The notes beneath the pieces were generated by a model, which made no database searches, had not been told where the DNA came from, and saw only the letters and a program-made list of their open reading frames with translations. Both the position numbers and the translations under genes were made by a program. Positions 21,628 through 33,620 of a stretch of DNA of 64,000 nt are shown one piece after another. Every line of letters begins with the position of its first letter. The stretch's first letter is position 1. The stretch is from Cytidiella melzeri (taxonomy: Eukaryota > Basidiomycota > Agaricomycetes > Polyporales > Irpicaceae), in assembly GCA_022592445.1 (NCBI GenBank), contig JABYQR010000011.1:239233-303232 (forward strand), in the 5' to 3' direction.

Positions 21628-23889
21628 ATGCCGCACTCACTCGAGGAGGTAGCAAAGCATAACAATGCAACGTACGTTGTACTGCGTTTCCACACATGCA
21701 CTACATCCCTAAGACAGACCTTGAATCATCAAGGTCGTGCTGGGTTATCATCAAGGACAAGGTGTACGATGTCACAGAATTCCTCCCAGTACGAGAGCAC
21801 TCCAGTCTTTGCATGTCCTTCGCAGCCGGTCGCTCACCGCTTGAGATGTTAGGAACACCCGGGAGGCACGAAGGTCATACTGAAGTACGCTGGGAAGGAT
21901 GCCACAGCTGCCTACGAACCTATCCACCCTCCTGACGCGCTCGACAAGAACCTTCCTCCCCATGCACATCTAGGCCAGTTGGATACCGCGTCCGCCGAGC
22001 AGTTACAGGATGTACGGGAGAATAGAGAGAAGACACAGGATGAGCTCCGTATGGAACAGGAGCAAGCCAGGAAGCGGCCGCTCAATCAGATCCTAAATAT
22101 AGTAGAAATGGAGGTTGGTGGAGTACTGATACTGTATCAATATCGCTCACGCTGATTTGCTGCTTTACAGGAAGTTGCGCGTAAGATAGTATCATCCAAG
22201 GCGTATGCTTACTTCGCGTCAGCCGCAGACGACGAAATTAGTGGGTCTTAATACGGTTTGCGTCAAGTCGACGGCATGGCTCATGCATATGTGTCTTGCA
22301 ACAGCTATGCGCGAGAACGCGAGAGCATTCTCTCGGTTCTACTTCATACCTAGAGTTATGCGTCGCCTCAGCGTGATGGACACTTCAACTACTATACTCG
22401 GCTACAAGTCTCCCATCCCAATGTTTGTGAGCGCTGCCGCTCTCGCGAAGCTCGGACATCCTCTCGGTTTGTGATCTTGTTCTTCTTGTGCTCAACAGCC
22501 TTTCAACTGCCTCACAGGCGAGACAAACATTACTATCGGTGCAGGTCGCTCAGGTATCATCCAGATGGTTTCCTCCAACGCGTCTCTTTCATTCGAGGAG
22601 ATCGCGAACAGTCGCGTTAATCCCGACCAGGTGCTCTTCTTCCAATTGTACAAGCATCGAGATAACGCGAAAGCTCTGGAGCGCGTCCGCGAGGCAGAAC
22701 GTCTGGGATACAAAGCCATCTTCCTCACGGTAGACGCACCCATTATCGGCAACCGCGAACGCGACGTTCGAGCTTCCTGGGAGTTGGAAGATATCAACGC
22801 TGTTGCGAAGAACCAGAGTAAACCGGATGTGCCCCTTACACAGTCTCGCGTGGATGCCACCGAGGAGGAAATTGACACAAACCTCGATGGTACTGTAGGG
22901 CAATCTTTGGCCAACGATGATATTGATATGACCTGGGATGAGGTGATATCGTTCTTATGTTGAGGAGTCTCAAGTTCACTAAAAGAGTCTATCGCAGACT
23001 ATTCCCTGGTTGCGTAGCGTGACAAAGTTGCCCATTGTTGTCAAGGGTATACAGTGCGTTGAGGTTAGCTTGTTCAGCTCAGACGTAATATATTTTGTCC
23101 CGATGCGAATCGATGTTCTAGGACGCGGTTTTGGCGGCCGAAGCAGGCGTGGAGGGTATCCTCATATCGAACCATGGAGGTAAGCCTGATCATCATTGTA
23201 CTCGTGAAGCGTCGTCCCCAACTGTATCTTTTTTCTGTAGGTCGCCAAATGGAGTAGTGAGTGCCTTCGTATCGAACTGCGAATATGATGCATTTTAACC
23301 TCCGCAGCGCTCTGCCTTCAATTGAAGTACTCTATAGGATTCGGAAGCAGCGACCCGACCTGTTTGATAAGATGGAAAGTACGCAGAGGTCTAGCCTATA
23401 CATTTTGTATGCAGTGAAAGCTTACCACTGGTTGTAATCACAGTATACGTCGATGGTGGCGTGAAACGAGGCACTGGTACGTCGTTCGCGCCGTCACTTT
23501 CGAACCGTTGCAAGCTTAGCCCTGTTTTTGCCAGACATTTTGAAAGCTGTGTGCCTTGGAGCAAAGGCATGTGGCCTCGGTCGGCCATTCCTATACGCAC
23601 AGAGCGTATGTGCACGCAGCTACATTGTCGACACACAACAGTATCTTACTAACATTTATGGGATGACAACAGGCGTATGGCGCTGCCGGGGTTATCAAGA
23701 TCATACGAATTCTGGAACGTGAGATCCTCTGGGGAATGCGACTACTTGGTGCCCGGTCTGTCAAAGAACTTGTGCCCGAGATGGTAAGCTATCCATTTTT
23801 AACGCTGAGCAACTCGAGCCTGCCTGACATTTTTGGTGGGTATTCAGGTGGAAAGGGTTGACTGGGAGACTATCTCACCGAAGCTCTAA
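21628..23889 (+). CDS. CYB2: Flavocytochrome b2-type L-lactate dehydrogenase (cytochrome b5 + FMN domains)
   Basis: Oxidises an L-2-hydroxy acid, probably lactate, and passes electrons through heme to cytochrome c. The N-terminal cytochrome b5 domain reads [20 protein letters not shown], then [19 protein letters not shown], with heme ligand H in HPGG and a second H in PIHPPDAL. A linker ([20 protein letters not shown]) leads to the FMN domain: [77 protein letters not shown] and [19 protein letters not shown]. Late exons give [27 protein letters not shown] (active-site His), [11 protein letters not shown] and [14 protein letters not shown]. It ends [15 protein letters not shown] 23887-23889. 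The gene has ten or more short introns, several inside conserved motifs. No clear mitochondrial presequence precedes the b5 domain, unlike yeast CYB2, so location is uncertain. Confidence 0.9.
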
Positions 23890-24870
23890 AGCTTGACACC
23901 TCGACATGTTTGAGGTCCATTCTTCTTTTGTGTTTCCCGATGCTAATGTACCTAGTACTTACACTGCCTAAGCTCATTGTACTCATTCGGAGCTAACCAT
24001 CGCCGCCTGCAGCTCGCACATATGTCAGCGAGATTTCGGGCGAAATTACTTGTCAAGTGACAACATAACGCGACTACCCTACATACATACTGAGGACTCA
24101 GATACGGCGATATCAGACCGACGATGGATTTCGCCGGTATCCCTTCTCGCGTTGCCGTCTGTCGGCCACCTGGGATTGCTGAGAAAAGCAGCTCACCTCC
24201 CTGTGTGCTTGATAGATAAGTCCTATTTTTACTCGGAGAGCACATCGCGTCGAAGTGCGACGGGTTGAAGATCGGAGCGATATCCTGCCGTCGCAGAACT
24301 ACTGCTTGACAAAAGTGTCAAGCGCTGACTCCAACCTGCCCATTCTTCGCCGGTGTCGCACTAGGCTCGCTACGGAAAGTCAGCATATCTGCTGTACCTA
24401 GTATGGAGCTCATCATCCCGGCTTTATATGCTCAACGAGGCTGCCGCAGAAGAGTCCGGTGACATCAGGGACAGTATGCAGAAATGTTTTCGGGGTTTGT
24501 ACCCATCCAGCGGCTGCCGAGAACACTTCCACGTATGGCCATCTTCTAAGAACATAGTAAACAGCTAAGCCATATATGACCATTTCGATCTATACCAGTA
24601 GCTGTGGGGGTCTCCCAGTCGAGTTCAACTTGACCTGCAAAGACGAATGCAAGTTTAACACCTTCCCCCTTGAGACGAGCTCGCGACGGGAGATGCCGAG
24701 CGCCAGTGACGTCCAGGCATATACGTAAGAGGCTAGCGCTGAACTAATCGAGGCGTTCGACTCGAGCTCTCTCCTTCCTCCCATCTCGACTCTGCTTGTC
24801 CCACCCGTCCTTGTCGTCGCCGCACTCAGCTTTGAGATCTGCGACATCTGAATCTACGTCTTGCCATTAC
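23890..24870. other. Intergenic, 981 bp
   Basis: No supported gene. Short open frames on both strands lack any conserved motif. The final part (24750-24870) is CT-rich leader-like sequence. Confidence 0.5.
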
Positions 24871-26076
24871 ATGTCGTCGTCAGGACGAAACACCCTCCAT
24901 CGTCGTCGCTCACATTCCGCATCTTCCCCTCTTACATCCATCCGTCATTCCGCAGGCGACAAATGGCGTCCATCCTACAAAAGAGCGAGACAAGATAGCA
25001 CACGGGGCTCTTTGCGCAAGGACAACACAGTAGATAATGTAATAGACAGGCATAGAGATGGCAAACGGGCACGCAGAGACAGTTCTGTAAGTTCGATTTC
25101 CTTATTTACTCGCGGTTAGATCCTGATGTTTGTTACTCGACAGTCTCCCGTGCTGAGCTCAAGAGGGCCATGTCTCTTTGGCTCTAGCTCCGTATTCCGC
25201 GAAGAGTGGGCTTCCCTACCGTCGCCATCGCCACCAGCGCAGCTTCCTTGCACCTCAGACGCATTCCACCTATTCCCTGATCGGCCGCGAATGACTCGAG
25301 AGCCGTCACCGGGGCTTCATGCTTCACCAGACTCGGGCGCGCATCTGTCCTTGTCATCCAGTCCCGCCGAAGAACCCGCCGAGCTGACTCAGCTACGTTC
25401 GAGTGCTTTTTGGGAGCTCCAGCAGAGCATCACTCAGAACGGCGAAGGAATGGTTAATCGGATGCGCGATTGGGAAGCAAGTCATACACAGTCATTTTTG
25501 AAGGCTGTTACCCGCGATCTGTTCGGACAGCCTGTCCTGCCGAGGGAACAATCACCTTCCTCGACATGTACCAGCGAGGCACTCAATGAAGACGAGGAGG
25601 AGATCCAAATCATTGAGGCAAGCAGTTCGAGCACGATCGAGCCCTCGTGTCAGCTGCCATTACACTCGTCTTGGAGAAGCGGAGTACTTACAGCCGGGAG
25701 CATGGATGTGGATGACTGCGGCGCCTCTCTCGGTGTCAGTTGTTCCTCACCAGCAGATGGCAGTCCATGGTTGTCACCCGTTTATGTCTCTGACGAAGAC
25801 TCGCCCGTCTCGCTGGCACTGACGGATTCATCCAATTCCTCTCGCACTTCTCTTCCGCTTCACAGTCTTGACCGCCCAACGGTCTATAAGGGGCGTCGCC
25901 GCTCCTCTCTGGGGGCGCATTCTTCCGCGTCGCCATCGGAAAAAGCTATCGATGCCTTAACGCTATCCATGGCTACCGGAGCAGGAGGATTGAATGACTA
26001 CGAAGCTGTACGATCACTCGAAGGACCGTACATCGCCACTCTTGATGGCTCCCTCGTCGGAGAGATGTGGCATTAA
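24871..26076 (+). CDS. Hypothetical Ser-rich nuclear-type protein
   Basis: Two exons (24871-25086 and 25144-26076, GTAAGT..CAG, phase 0) encode 383 residues. Unrecognised family. The N terminus is strongly basic with bipartite-like clusters (HRRRSHS; KRARQDSTRGSLRKD; DGKRARRDSS), suggesting nuclear import. The middle is Ser/Pro-rich and acidic (NEDEEEIQIIEASSSS), with a helical patch RSSAFWELQQSITQNGEGMV followed by NRMRDWEASHTQSFLKAV. The C terminus keeps an ordered-looking block (PSEKAIDALTLSMATGAGGL, NDYEAVRSLEG) ending LVGEMWH. An in-frame region upstream of the chosen ATG has no earlier ATG. Function unknown. The basic N terminus and acidic Ser tracts fit a regulatory nuclear protein. 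Confidence 0.75.
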
Positions 26077-26666
26077 TGCAGCATCGTGCATCATCTCACG
26101 CATTGTACCAATACTGTTACCATTCACAAACGGCGACCACGCACATACCCAACTCCACATAACCCATAGTACATTCCTCATCCGCCTTTATTTGACGCAA
26201 CCTACATTATTGGGAACTCACCTTGTACGCGAAATTAGCCTGGTTTATTCTATAATTTGCTGTATCATTGGAAATCTCTAATTCGTCTGTTTCTTCTCTC
26301 TTCGTTGGAATCACAGTATCCGTAGCGCTTCATTGTACAACAGACACCATCCGTAAGCATTCGTGTTCATGTTCATCATTTCCACCATCCTACTTTGCTA
26401 TATCCAAGCGTCTTGTTTATTTGTAATACCGAACTCCCTTTTCTGTTTTTTGAAATGTAACTAGGCATCTGAAGGACTAGAACAAACATACCGACCTGGC
26501 GTGCTATGGCTAGTAGCAAGTGGAACTAGAGAAGAGGTTTCATACCCTACAGCTGGATGTGTCACGTATATCATCAAATCTCTTGCACTATATGCCCACA
26601 GTCCTCATCAGCTTCTGCTATTTACAGCGACTGGTTTCAAGCAAGTGATGTGAACTGTTCGCGCTG
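26077..26666. other. Convergent intergenic, 590 bp
   Basis: Shared 3' region of two convergent hypothetical genes. No ORF, repeat or RNA gene seen. Confidence 0.5.
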
Positions 26667-28070
26667 TCAGATGTCCAACTCCACCATCCTCCCTTTTCCC
26701 TTGTAGTCAGCGGCACTCTGCTCCTCCCTTCCATCGTCCATAAGTGTTGCCCACGACGATACGGTCGAGCTCGTCGGAACCTCTTCGACAGGATTCACAC
26801 GACCAAAAAGCCTGTTGAATGCTTCCTTGAAGGTAGAGTCGAGAGTCGCACCGAGGAGCTGGGCTACAGCCTCGTTGAAATTCATCTGCTTCATGTTGAG
26901 CTCCCAAACCTGCGTTTGAAGCCTCTCGATAGTGCGTTGAGCCTCGCATTGAGCGTCGAGGTGTGTCTCGACTTCTTGTCGGAGACGCTCTTCCGCTGCG
27001 GCTCTCATCCCTACTTCGCGCTCGTACCGCGTCTCAGTCTTCAAGCGGGCAGAGCGTTCTTGCTGTAGTGCCGACCGCATCGCTGTTGATCCACGGTGAG
27101 ATCCGACAAAGGGCCAACGAGTGAGATGAGCATGCAAGTACAACTCACTTTCAATGATGTAGCTCATCCCTGGCGGGAGATAAATAGCTTCGTCATACGT
27201 CCCAGTCGTGTTATCCGAGGCGTATTCTAGAGATGTAGGCTGCCAAGGTAGAGTCGCCGTCTGCAAGATGTCCAGGAGTTGGAAATCGATATGTTCCGTC
27301 ACGGTGGCGGTTTGCGAGGCAGGTGTGATAGAGCCCGTAGTAGGCAGAGGGCGCACAAGCTCTGTCGTTACAGGAGATGTGGCTGAATGGCTATGGGATT
27401 CACCAGAAGTAGATAGAATCTAACTGACCTGGCGGTGTTGATTCCTGGACCTTTCGTCGCTTGGAGGACCTCGGCTGAACTGCATCGTCGCCATTTGCGG
27501 CTACTTCCTTGCCTTTGTCAACAGCGGCTCTCCCAACTGGTGACGCCGTTTCTTGTGCCCAGTCGTTCACCATGTCGACGGATCCTGGCGACGAGACAGG
27601 CGTTGGTAACCCGCTCTCTGAACGCCTGAATTCGGTTTTCTTTCCTGAAGGAGGCGCTGAGATAGCTAGTGACGGCTTCTGCGGATCTTTATCTCGTTTC
27701 CGTTTATCTGTGAAAGCTAGCTGCGAGGGCGTGATAGCGTCCCTGACTTTGGTTGCATTCAGCGTTCTATTCGCCTTTGATGCAAGTGCTATTATTGCCT
27801 CGTGAGCGTGACTTCTCAGGCGTTTCTGCCACCCCACTCACACTTGTTTGCAGACACAGCAGATGCGCTCGAAGGTCCAACGCGAGATCTGGCTAAACGC
27901 GTGGGACGGCATTCTGAGCTCGGTCTCGTACGAGAGAACGGAGTAGACTGACGTCTTGGTGTCAGAAGAACACAGTCTGGAGATTAGGCTAGTCGTCAGC
28001 AATCAACTCTCAAACTCGTGATATCACGACTGACCCAATACTTGCCCACGACGAGATTCGGAGGTGACAT
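26667..28070 (-). CDS. Hypothetical coiled-coil protein
   Basis: Modelled with start 28070 (MSPPNLVVGKYW), then a GTCAGT..AAG intron into TSVYSVLSYETELRMPSHAF and ISRWTFERICCVCKQ. A further 45-bp intron leads to AIIALASKANRTLNATKVRD. A disordered part (SGLPTPVSSPGSVDMVNDW; Lys/Arg cluster RSSKRRKVQES) is a likely nuclear localisation signal. Later exons have EHIDFQLLDILQTATLPW and EAIYLPPGMSYIIE, then a strong heptad coiled coil (MRSALQQERSARLKTETRYE through RTIERLQTQVWELNMKQMN), ending KGKGRMVELDI with TGA at 26667-26669. The first two introns are weaker guesses, so the start could be further in. I do not recognise the family. The CxxC pair ICCVC near the N terminus could be structural. Confidence 0.6.
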
Positions 28071-28646
28071 TGGCACTGACACTATCAAAGTTCAGCCCCT
28101 GGCTTCTTCGGGATGCTGGCTCAGATCGCGTAAGATATAGTACTGCAGGGAGTGTAATAGAGAGAAGAGCGATAAGTGTGGATTTCACTCACTCGCTGAA
28201 CCTGCGTTGGTGGTTTTCGTTGGAGGATGGCCGGTCCTCTGCTCGTCCGAGGAAGCCTGCAGTGTGGTAGACCCGCTTTGCGTTCGAGTCCTCATCGTAA
28301 TAGACCACTACTTGTGGTAAAGCTTCCTAGTTATCAATGGACCTTTTGGCTCCTAATGTCTGGCAAGTATGCACCACACTGCTCGTACTGCGTCGTCCAC
28401 TGGAAGCAGCGGCTCGAGCCTGGAATGGGGTCACGCTATGTGACGACACTAATGAGATGCGTCGCGTCGTGTCACGTACTTCAAATTGATCGGCCCGCCG
28501 AGTGCACGCCTCCGGTGACGTCACTCAACAATACGCAGCACAACTTGGCAAGAGAATAACCACGATTTTATTTGACAAGCTAAGGTACCACAGTGGTGCT
28601 AGGTTTACTTGCACCACCATCACTCTTACCACTACCACCCAATACC
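28071..28646. promoter_or_regulatory. Divergent intergenic between the coiled-coil gene and the J-protein gene
   Basis: 576 bp containing two promoters. A CACCATCACTC/ACCACTACCACCC leader immediately precedes the J-protein ATG. Otherwise nothing specific seen. Confidence 0.4.
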
Positions 28647-29470
28647 ATGGCCTCTTCATTCCCAGATTACTATGCCTTCCTCAACATCTCGCAGACAGCT
28701 ACAACAGAGGAAGTCCGTATGGCGTACAAGAAGGAGTCATTGAGGTGTGTCCAACTACGAGATGACTTGTCTTGGTATGGGTCGGACTAATCCGTGTAGA
28801 AACCTAGGACACATCCAGATAGACTTGTAAATGCTTCTCAAGACGAAAGGAAGGCTGCTACCGAACGCTTCCAGGTGGGTTTTGTTGTCTCCTTCAAACG
28901 AGTCTTGTAATGACCAGTAATGCTACAAAGGCTGTTGCGGACGCATACTACGTGCTCTCAGACACAACTCGGAGAAGAGAGTACGACAGCCTCTACTCGA
29001 CACGTGCCCGCAAGGAAAAAGAAACGGATCCAGACGCTTCGTCTTCCGCAAACTTCTTTGCACAGTTTGCAAGCATGTTCGGAGGAGGTGCCGCTGCAGG
29101 AGCAACCCCACCTGATCGTCCGGATGCGGACCATGTGTTCGGCGATGTATTCGAGGAGGTATGTGTGCAACCTATGTCTGCCGCCAGCCTGGAGGCCTGA
29201 CAACGTATTCGACAGCTGTTGCGTCCTGAAGTACAGCGCCATGGACCGTGGTGGGCATGGACAGGTGGAGTCTGCGGCGCTGGCCTAGGCTTCATTGTCG
29301 CGAACGTTCCAGGGCTCATGGTTGGTGCCTACGCCGGTAACAGGTTAGGTGCTGTCAGAGATGCAAAGGGCAAGAGTGTCGCTGCCGTCTTTGGTGAGCT
29401 TGGAGGCGGTCAGCGGGCAGAGATTCTCAAGGCGCTGGCTATGAAGGTGCTCGGAACGGCCATGCAATGA
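28647..29470 (+). CDS. J-domain (DnaJ/HSP40) protein with glycine-rich C-terminal segment
   Basis: Co-chaperone stimulating an HSP70 ATPase. The J domain spans the first 70 or so residues: PDYYAFLNISQTATTEEVRM, AYKKESLR spliced to THPDRLVNASQDERKAATE (the essential HPD tripeptide is present), then AVADAYYVLSDTTRRREYDS. The acceptor before THPD must be the second AG (..CCTAG) to keep HPD in frame. After a disordered acidic linker (SANFFAQFASMFGGGAAAG; DADHVFGDVFEE) the C-terminal exon has WWAWTGGVCGAGLGFIVANV and PGLMVGAYAGNRLGAVRDAK, a Gly-zipper-like hydrophobic pair that may insert in or contact a membrane. It ends VLGTAMQ, TGA 29468-29470. About 220 residues, with no zinc-finger or DnaJ C-terminal domain, so a class C J-protein. 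Confidence 0.85.
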
Positions 29471-30603
29471 TCATCTCAATTTTCATGGCATGTCTATGAT
29501 GGACTTTATTGCTCTCTATATTGTGTTGGCATGGGCTCTTGTACTTTAATGTAAAATATTCTCTAAGTGCTGAGTCCCGCCCGACTCTCCCACCTGTCCC
29601 ACTCAACGACAGAAGCTTATACAAGATGTTTTAGTCGGACCCGGGCCCGTGACTGCCTCACGGCATGCAGAACACAGCCTGTGTTGGGGATGAGACATAG
29701 ATTATAGAGCCACTCATCAAATCAATCATCCCCGGCCTCAGCACTTGGCGGTCCTGTCAGTCTTTTCATTGCTCTTGAGCTGACTGTCTTACTTCTTTTT
29801 CAAACCTTTTCTAAATTATCCTTCTTCAAGGGAAGGAGAATGCGAGAAGGGCTTGGAAAGACAGTAAGACAGCTAGGTGTAAGTGCAAAAGTTTGGACAT
29901 TATGTATCTTATTTTCGCCACTCTCTCGTTTTGTTCACCGATGTTGTCAATCGTTACTGAGCTGCAGGAGTCGTGAGACAGTGGGAACGGGCTGTTGTGC
30001 CTTCGGTAGTAGGGGCAGTCAGGATACATGGGCCTTGCATGTACTCCAGGTGTCGGACAGTCGGTACTGTACTCTCGCTGTAAACTCAACGTGGTGACCG
30101 TGTTCGAGTTCGTGGTCGCTTTGCAGTAGTCATATATCCACTAACAGCACTGCAACCAACATTATGACAATTGACATACTTGCACGTACGCATGCCACAG
30201 TGCTTGATTTTAACAGATGAGTCTGGAATACTCGTGACACTAGCGACGGATTCGAGTTTGAAGCAATGTACTACAACTACAGATCGGCCTAGAGTAGAAA
30301 CTTATAAGTAACACAACACAACTTGAAGCTTGAAGGGTCGCAAATAACACGGCCCATTTTGTACTTTGGCAAAAGGATGCCCTCTGACTAGAGGTCAGTA
30401 CGCATGAAGCAAGTGGGGAGATGCTAGTAATACAATCGAAGAACACGAACACGAAGGAATCAAAACAGCCAAAGAGTTCGGGTGGGCAGTGCGCTGAGAC
30501 AAAGAAATATAAATGGCACTAGCCTATAATACGTGCATCAACGACCAAAAGTCTTGAAAGCAACGCAAACGAAGAAAACATTCTATGGGTAACGAAATAA
30601 GAC
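29471..30603. other. Convergent intergenic, 1.13 kb
   Basis: The longest gene-free host stretch in the window, between the 3' ends of the J-protein gene and the 7-TM gene. No conserved ORF, tRNA-like box pair or repeat was found. Confidence 0.5.
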
Positions 30604-33244
30604 CTAGAACGGTGTGGGCGTAGGAGATGTCACGTTGTCTCTGGGACTTGCGCTTCGAGTCCGAGTAGCAGACGCGAGTTTTGGCCCCGAAGGCAGACCT
30701 ACTGGCCGCCTCTGGGACACGCTTTGCAACCGCATCGCGCTTGCGCCTGTTGTTGTGTCAACTACCGCTGACACCGCCGGAGATATCGATAACGGTTCTG
30801 TCGCCTCTGTTTCAGAGTCAGGTGCCCAACCTGTGGGAGAGACGGGGAAAGGTGAAAGCAAGGACGTGTTGACCGCTAGTGTGGGCCGAGCGTCAGAAAG
30901 ATACGGTTGTTGCTGAGGGGTGGGAGACTCTTTGATAGCTTCTAGGGAGCTCTGGGATGATCCAATGGTGGTGTCTATGGTGAGAGTTTCTGTCGAGCCG
31001 GCAGCCTTGTGTCCAGGATGCGTGAGGTCTGATGGGCTGTGTAAGATCGAAATCCAAACCATGTCAATGAGAACACTCACTACCAATGAAAGACGTGATC
31101 TCCATGCCCGCAGTATTCATCCTGCTACTCACCGCTGGACCTATAGAGTCGCTGATTTCAGACGAAGGAACTGACGGCTGAAATCGATGTCCAGGTATGT
31201 TCAGTGTAGGTAGAGCTCCTGTGTCTACCAAAACCAAAGATGGATCCAAGGACGACGATAGCCCTGGCGGCGTCTGGCGCACCGTCTCTGTGCTGTTTCT
31301 CTCCGTGTTGGTTGAACCTACACTAGCACGGCCCCACGGCGGTTGCGGGAAATTGCTGAGCGTTTCTATGCTTCTAGCGGATGACGCTCGACGATTTGGC
31401 TCGTCAGAAAACATAGACAGCGAACGACGTGCGCCCGCAGATTCTCCTGAATCGTTAGAGAACAGCTTCAGCGCCGCAATCGATTGGTCCAGCTCTTCTT
31501 GCTGACGCAGAAGACCCGAAATCCCTGACGATCGAGGGGAGTCAAAGAACGTGCGAGGATCTTCGTCCACGCCAGATTGAGGTCTCGTCGTGGCGTCTGT
31601 AGCAGCCCGCGCGTTTATGATTCCGTTGAGACCATAAATTGGAGACTCCATGCGCGTGAGCGCGTACGGCGTAGTGGGCAGGATGAGATTAAGTGCCTGG
31701 TTATCTCCGTTTGAGAAACGAACACGGGCACGCTCGGGGATGGACACTGTCGCAGTAGGCCGCTTAGTGCCGGCCGCCAGTATACCTTTGCGTGCGGGCA
31801 CATCGGCATCGGGTACAGCATACTCTTGCGGCGGCAACCTGTAGCTCGGACTAGGCTCTGATTCCATGGGGCTCGGGTCGTAAGGTGCAGGGGCCTTGAT
31901 CTCCACATCATACGAAGCGTTTCCCTGTTCTGCTCGGTTTTGTTTCGTAATGAGGTCGTCTTGGTCGCGTTCCTGGTCAGATGGCACGGCTCGTTGTGAC
32001 TGTCGTCGAACAATCCAGGTCGACAGCCTCGATGCATAAGAGCTCCGACGGTTCATCGAGCGACGGTTTGTGTCGTCTGACCCAAATTGGCGCTGCAAAG
32101 CCGAAATGAGATCCGTGGACGGCAACCTCGGAGGCGGGATTATCATCTCGGGGCTCATGCTAGAGCCGGCAGGAATGTTGTTGAAGGACGAAGAGCGCTT
32201 ACGGCGAAGAAGCGTAGAGTCTTCTGGTGCATGTCCCAGGTGATAGAACGTGGAAATGAGCGTGGATAAGATGAGAATGTAAAGCTCGATCGCTTGTAGG
32301 AAGCGGCCAAGCACTGTTTCCGAGAATATGACTGGAAAGTATGGTGAGCCAGCAAGACTATATCGCCAAAACCAACAATGGCTGTAACGTACATTGCAAC
32401 AGGTTACCCAAGCCTATGCCAAAGTTGACCAGCAGCGCTAGGATGATAGGGAGGTAGTGCAAGTACGTGCGACGCCAAGTAGATCGGTTGGGAGAGTCGA
32501 GTGCGACGAGGTATAAGTTCAGATGGAGCTTCAGGATGAATACGAAAGACAGCACAACTTGCAATGTCGCCTCGGCATAATAGACGGGGCCATCCGACGC
32601 AAGCGGCGTATACACACGATAGATCGACTGAAGGGCGACAATGCCGAGAACACCAAACATGACAGCCCACCTGAGCAAGTGGCCAAACAGTCCCCATCTT
32701 TGCCATCTCCCGCTGTGTACATGGGTGTCGTCAGCCACGGGCACGGCAGGTGGTAAACAGGCCACAAAAAGCCAGAACCATAGGTTACGCAAGCCGAATG
32801 ACAGGGCAAACGCAATCTCGCGAGCTATGGTCAGAGCGAGATCGGTGGTTGCTGAAAGGTTCTCGCCACGGCTGAGTGCTAGACTCTCTACCAGATCGAG
32901 GATAGCTCCAGCGAAGGCCATCCACACAGATGCGAAGAGGATGAACATTAACCTGGGTGAAATGAGATGCAGCTTGGGTGACTGGAGGCGAAAGGAGCAT
33001 ACCAGCTGGACTTTCGAAAAACCAGGCAAAAAGTAAAAGCCCCCAAAGCAAATACTCCGACGGTAAAGAATGGTATGTCCGCCAAAATATATTGTAGCTG
33101 GATGGTTGCATTAGCACAACTATCGGTGTGTACGTCACGGCGCATGCAAGTACTGACCGCGACATCGGTGGTGAGCGGCTCGATGGCAGCTGCAGGGCTA
33201 GCTGTGTTTTGTGCTCGAGCAGCCAAAAAAGGTTCCAAGGTCAT
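30604..33244 (-). CDS. Seven-transmembrane protein with long disordered cytosolic-type tail
   Basis: Start MTLEPFLAARAQNTASPAAA. Exons join in phase and give seven hydrophobic helices: DIPFFTVGVFALGAFTFCL; LMFILFASVWMAFAGAILDL; AFALSFGLRNLWFWLFVACL; AVMFGVLGIVALQSIYRVY; ATLQVVLSFVFILKLHLNLY; YLPIILALLVNFGIGLGNLL; LQAIELYILILSTLISTFYH. A tail of more than 500 residues follows, rich in Ser/Pro/Arg (RRKRSSSFNNIPAGSSMSP; SYASRLSTWIVRRQSQRAVP; FFDSPRSSGISGLLRQQEEL). The last exon runs to SASPRDNVTSPTPTPF, TAG 30604-30606, joined by a GTGAGT..CAG intron whose exact acceptor I chose for frame. About 800 residues. Topology resembles fungal GPCR-like proteins with phospho-regulated tails, but no known receptor motif was recognised, and a transporter-like role is possible. 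Confidence 0.75.
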
Positions 33245-33620
33245 GCTGAGGGAGAACTGGGGGACAAAGGATGACGCGAGAGAGAACGAGAGCACGAGAG
33301 CAAGCAAGAATAGCTGGATACAATCCGCACAGAAGACTTGGAAGGAACAGCCACAGGCTGGGAGGGGGTAGGTGAGCCAGTCGCACCCGTGAAGAAGAGG
33401 AAGACGAAAGAGAACGGGTCGCAACGCTACCTGGTGCGCGTTGTCGCGCTGAGGCGGAGGCGTAGTACTGGTAGAGTTGACCTCAGTCCATAGCGACGCC
33501 CAAATGAATTCATTTCCACATCGGGTAACCAAGGTGATCGACAGATCCCGTCGCAGATCCCACCAGATCATCTCGCCAGTCGCAGATAATCAGTTCAGTT
33601 CATCTACACACTCAACGGCC
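33245..33620. promoter_or_regulatory. Divergent promoter, 7-TM gene / ADE8
   Basis: 376 bp between opposite start codons. Purine-rich on the plus strand (leader of the minus gene). No other feature. Confidence 0.45.
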
